From assembly GCA_014381035.1 (NCBI GenBank), contig JACMIS010000775.1, positions 1-16,787 of the forward strand: 16,787 nt of DNA, written 5' to 3'. Under the pieces are notes generated by a model that worked only from the letters and a program-made list of their open reading frames with translations, was not told where the DNA came from and did not search any database. The DNA comes from Armatimonadota bacterium. GTDB lineage: Bacteria > Armatimonadota > Armatimonadia > Armatimonadales > Armatimonadaceae. Every line of letters starts with the position of its first letter. Positions within the stretch are counted from its first letter, which is position 1. The position numbers and the translations under genes were made by a program. Below, one piece after another: positions 13,655-16,787 of the stretch.

Positions 13655-16366
13655 CTACTGGACGATTTGCGCGAGACGCTCCGAGAGTTTCGTCCGCTTT
13701 TCGTCGAGTTCTGCCGCTTGTGCCCGCGCTTTTTCGACCACGGGTTGCGGGGACCGGGCGAGGAACTCCGGGTTTTCCAGTCGGACGGTCAAACCGGCTT
13801 TATCTTTCTCGATTTTCGCCAGCTCTTTTTCGATGCGTGCCCGCTCCTGTGCCAACTCTTCGGCGGAGACTTCGGGGCGCGGCAGACGCACCGTGCCGTA
13901 TTTCGTCGCCGCCAGATAGCCGTCCGTCGGTCCTTCGGCGAGTGTTATCGTCTCCACACGGGCAAGCGAGCGCACCAGCGCGGCGTTGTCGGCGTCGGCG
14001 AGCAGGGCGCGATTTGCTTCGTCGTTGAACGCGATAAACACTTCGCCGCCCGAGCCTTTGATGCTGTTCTCGGCGCGTAGATTGCGAATCGCCCGAACCG
14101 TGTCCTGTAGCACCGGGAAGTCCCGTTCGGCGTCCGGGTGCCAGTACGCCGGATCTGGCTCCGGGAACTGTGCGAACATCAGGAACTCCTTGCCCGCCAC
14201 TTCCTTCGCCCCCGGCACCGTCTGCCAGATCGCTTCGGTCAGGTACGGCATGATCGGGTGCAACAATCGCAGACTGCTTTCGAGCGTGAACCAGAGCACC
14301 GCTTTCGCCTGATCCGCGCCATCTCCCGCCAGACGCGGCTTCACGGCTTCCACGTACCAGTCGCAGAAGTCGTCCCAGAAGAACTCGTACAAAGCGCGGG
14401 CGGCGTCATCCAGATTGTACGTCGCCAGCGAATCGTTCACGATCTTCGTCGTCGCATTCAGGCGCGAGATGATCCACCGGTCTACCAGTTGCAACGTTCG
14501 GGCGGGCGGCTCCGTTCTTCCCGCTGGACGGAAATCGCCGAGGTTCATCAATACGAAACGGCTGGCGTTCCAGATCTTGCCGGCGAAGTTGCGGGCGAGT
14601 TCCACCTGCTCTTGCTTGCCGTCCTTGATCGGTTTGATCCGCATGTCCTGACGCTGACCGGCTTCGCGGGCGAGGGCGAAGCGAACCGCGTCCGCGCCGT
14701 ATAGTTCGATCAGGTCCACGGGGTCGATACCGTTGCCTTTCGTTTTCGACATGCGGTGCCCTTTTTCGTCGAGGATAGTCGCATGGATATACACGTCGCT
14801 GTACGGCTTGGCGTCTATAAACTCCTCACCCATCATGATCATTCGCGCCACCCAGAGATACAGAATCTCCTGCGCGGTGAACAGGGCGTCGGTCGGGTAA
14901 TAGTACGCGAGGTCGCGCTTCGCCTGTTCGGACTCGGCGGGCCAGCCCAGCGTCGCGAAGGGCCACAACGCGGACGAGAACCAGGTATCGAGAACGTCGT
15001 CTATCTGGATTATGTCCGGGCTGTTCAGTTTCTGCCGCGCCTCGGCATCCGTGAGTGCCACCACATAAGACGATTGCTCGCCGGGGTCGGAGCCTTCGGA
15101 ACGCCAGAGCGGCATGCGGTGCCCCCACCAGAGTTGGCGGGAGATGGGCCAGTCGCGCAGGTTTTCCATCCAGCGCAGGTACGTGTCCTTGTAGCGCGGT
15201 GGCACGAAGCGTACTTCGTCGTTTCGCACCACTTCGATGGCGCGGTTTACCATATCGGTGCCGCCCATTTTGCAGAACCACTGCCGGGACAGAAGCGGTT
15301 CCACCACGGTTTTGCACCGGTCGCACCGCCCCACGCGCTTGATATGATCTTCCACGCGTACCAGAAAACCGTCGGCTTCCAGAGCGGCGAGCACCTTTTT
15401 CCGTGCCGCGAAACGGTCCAACCCGACGTAATCCGCGCCCGCTGCCGCCGTCATGTGCGCGTCCTCGCCGATCACCACGATCTGCTCCAGATTATGACGA
15501 AGCCCGCACTCAAAGTCGTTCGGGTCGTGCGCCGGGGTCACCTTCACCGCACCGGTCCCGAACTCTTTCTGCGCGAAATCATCCGCAATCAGCGGGATCT
15601 CACGCCCGACGATGGGAAGGCACAGGAGTTTGCCGATCTGCGCGGTGTACCGTTCATCGTCCGGGTTCACTGCCACCGCCGAGTCGCCGAACATGGTTTC
15701 CGGACGCGTGGTCGCCACCGTCACGCTCCCGCTACCGTCCGAGAAATCGTAGCGGATATGGTACAGGAAACTCTTCTCCTCTTCCGGTTCGACTTCGATG
15801 TCGGAGATCGCGCTCCGGTGGAACGGACACCAGTTCACGATGCGCCTGCCGAGATAGATGTAGCCCGTTTCGTACAGCCGCGCGAAAACGGTCATAATGC
15901 CGTCCACGTAGGATTCGTCCAGCGTGTAGCGGGTCCGCTCCCAGTCGTAAGCGCAACCGAGGCGGCGCAACTGCCCTAAGATAATGCCGCCGTACTCGTC
16001 CGCCCATTCGTTTACCCGCGCCTCGAACTTTTCGCGCCCCAGGTCCTGACGCGTCAGTTTGTCTTTGGCGATCTGTTTTTCCACCACGCTCTGCGTCGAG
16101 ATCCCGCCGTGGTCGGTCCCCGGCAGGATCAGGGTGTTGTAGCCGAGCATCCGCTTCCAGCGACCGAGCGTGTCCATAATGGTATGGTTCAGCGCGTGCC
16201 CGAGATGCAGCGCACCGGTGATATTCGGCGGCGGGATCGTCACGCAGTACCGCTTCGGGTTGTCATCGGCGGTGGCGCGAAAACAGTTCGCCGCTTCCCA
16301 TTGCGCATAGATAGTCGCCTCGGTAGCCTGCGGATCATATCGGATCGGTAATTCGGTTAAACTCAT
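13655..16366 (-). CDS. valS: Valyl-tRNA synthetase
   Basis: Class I aminoacyl-tRNA synthetase charging tRNA-Val, 903 residues, within the bacterial range. Seen in order: HIGH-type motif HLGH (54-57) in PPPNITGALHLGHAL, GTDHGG (usually GTDHAG), editing-domain motif TTRPETMFGD with GTGAVKVTPAHD, a Cys pair CDRCKT followed by LSRQWF, the WWGHRMPLW segment, the KMSKS equivalent RMSKTKGN (Met539-Ser540-Lys541), the anticodon-binding helical domain, and a C-terminal coiled coil with many Glu/Lys (about 830-903) that contacts tRNA. ATG 16366 is chosen, with AAGGA about 9 nt upstream; the frame could extend to 16420 but would overlap the preceding gene. It follows the SnoaL-like gene by 20 bp and ends in a strong hairpin. 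Confidence 0.97.
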   Translation of the reverse strand: MSLTELPIRYDPQATEATIYAQWEAANCFRATADDNPKRYCVTIPPPNITGALHLGHALNHTIMDTLGRWKRMLGYNTLILPGTDHGGISTQSVVEKQIAKDKLTRQDLGREKFEARVNEWADEYGGIILGQLRRLGCAYDWERTRYTLDESYVDGIMTVFARLYETGYIYLGRRIVNWCPFHRSAISDIEVEPEEEKSFLYHIRYDFSDGSGSVTVATTRPETMFGDSAVAVNPDDERYTAQIGKLLCLPIVGREIPLIADDFAQKEFGTGAVKVTPAHDPNDFECGLRHNLEQIVVIGEDAHMTAAAGADYVGLDRFAARKKVLAALEADGFLVRVEDHIKRVGRCDRCKTVVEPLLSRQWFCKMGGTDMVNRAIEVVRNDEVRFVPPRYKDTYLRWMENLRDWPISRQLWWGHRMPLWRSEGSDPGEQSSYVVALTDAEARQKLNSPDIIQIDDVLDTWFSSALWPFATLGWPAESEQAKRDLAYYYPTDALFTAQEILYLWVARMIMMGEEFIDAKPYSDVYIHATILDEKGHRMSKTKGNGIDPVDLIELYGADAVRFALAREAGQRQDMRIKPIKDGKQEQVELARNFAGKIWNASRFVLMNLGDFRPAGRTEPPARTLQLVDRWIISRLNATTKIVNDSLATYNLDDAARALYEFFWDDFCDWYVEAVKPRLAGDGADQAKAVLWFTLESSLRLLHPIMPYLTEAIWQTVPGAKEVAGKEFLMFAQFPEPDPAYWHPDAERDFPVLQDTVRAIRNLRAENSIKGSGGEVFIAFNDEANRALLADADNAALVRSLARVETITLAEGPTDGYLAATKYGTVRLPRPEVSAEELAQERARIEKELAKIEKDKAGLTVRLENPEFLARSPQPVVEKARAQAAELDEKRTKLSERLAQIVQ

Positions 16367-16386
16367 GGGTACTTTCCTTGCCGCGA

Positions 16387-16787
16387 TTAGATGCGGTCGT
16401 ATTGTCCGGATGCCTCGCACACCAGCCCGGCGGCGTCGAAGCGGAAATGTTCGATAGCGGTACGTCCGCCGACCGATTCATACAAAACGGCGACGGTATC
16501 CGCGCCGCAAAAGACCTTATGCAGAACGAATCGCAGGTCCGGGTATCGCCCCAGAGCGGTTTCCCAGTAGGCACCGACCGCTTCTTTTCCCTGTAATCGT
16601 CCACTCGGTTCCCCGACGATCCCGGGAATAAACGGCGACGCCATCGAGAAATCGTCGGCGTAATGGCTCAAAATCTGTCCCAGGTCGTGCGCGTTCCACG
16701 CCGCGATCCATTCGTCCGCGAAGGACTGGGCGAATTCGGGCGTGACAAGCGGGAACGACGGTTCAGGCGTCTCTTCCGGCGCGTCCA
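16387..16787 (-). CDS. SnoaL/NTF2-like protein (5' end at window edge)
   Basis: 133 full codons are open to the right edge and end at TAG (16387-16389). The sequence has the NTF2-fold pattern of SnoaL-like proteins: FADEWIAAWNAHDLGQILSH, YADDFSMASPFI, GRLQGKEAVGAYWETALGRYPDL, and an ending FRFDAAGLVCEASGQYD. Such proteins form small cone-shaped pockets used as isomerases, hydrolases or binding proteins, and function cannot be told from the fold. The edge bases read TG, so the codon crossing the edge may be the ATG or GTG start, followed directly by DAPEETPEP; an upstream start is equally possible. An internal ATG at 16671 would cut off the first helix and is unlikely. It is 20 bp before valS and probably cotranscribed. 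Confidence 0.85.
   Translation of the reverse strand, partial: DAPEETPEPSFPLVTPEFAQSFADEWIAAWNAHDLGQILSHYADDFSMASPFIPGIVGEPSGRLQGKEAVGAYWETALGRYPDLRFVLHKVFCGADTVAVLYESVGGRTAIEHFRFDAAGLVCEASGQYDRI

Noticed and set aside
14756..15979. 407-codon open frame on the plus strand opposite valS
   Set aside because: The minus strand encodes an unambiguous valyl-tRNA synthetase here; the plus frame is a mirror of GC-biased codons, rich in His/Arg/Pro, with no family motif.

Overview
This window is a piece of a moderately GC-rich bacterial chromosome. The left part is the start of a division and cell-wall (dcw) cluster in its classical order, mraZ-rsmH-ftsL-ftsI, all on the minus strand. ftsI runs off the left edge. 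The combination of a dcw cluster with ftsI, a secreted Cys-type sulfatase with its radical-SAM maturase, a ROK sugar kinase and membrane proteins with GspG-like tails would suit Armatimonadota or a similar soil or biofilm lineage. Planctomycetes are less likely because most lack ftsI. This placement is inference only; there is no rRNA gene in the window.

Layout, left to right. (1) 1-3938, minus: ftsI (partial), an ftsL-like gene, rsmH and mraZ; mraZ and rsmH overlap by ATGA. mraZ starts at TTG, with a sigma70-type promoter and four AGTGG boxes in front, one of which contains the Shine-Dalgarno. (2) 3939-4296: divergent control region between mraZ and a ROK kinase. (3) 4297-5289, plus: ROK kinase lacking the zinc-motif cysteines. 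(4) 5162-6819: a rearranged patch. About 313 bp (the ROK 3' end, a convergent hairpin and the C-terminus of a VapC/PIN toxin gene) occurs twice in direct orientation. Between the copies lie a truncated plasmid-type Rep_3 initiator gene, a pair of 26-bp repeats around a strong promoter, and an intact YjgH-like RidA-family gene. This looks like the scar of an integrated plasmid. (5) 6820-10291, minus: anaerobic sulfatase-maturase-type radical SAM enzyme overlapping the sulfatase it probably activates. (6) 10386-13592, minus: two tandem paralogous single-pass membrane proteins of unrecognised family with a tiny lipoprotein gene between them. (7) 13655-16787, minus: valyl-tRNA synthetase preceded by a SnoaL/NTF2-like gene that runs off the right edge.

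How the genes work together. The dcw genes are probably one transcript controlled by MraZ. A MraZ-like repeat pair also lies in front of the divergent ROK kinase, so cross-control is possible. The sulfatase is made as a Cys precursor and exported, and the overlapping maturase would convert its active-site Cys to formylglycine. Several genes end in strong GC hairpins without a T tract.

The most unusual content is the patch at 5162-6819. No CRISPR array, tRNA, rRNA or intact transposase was seen.
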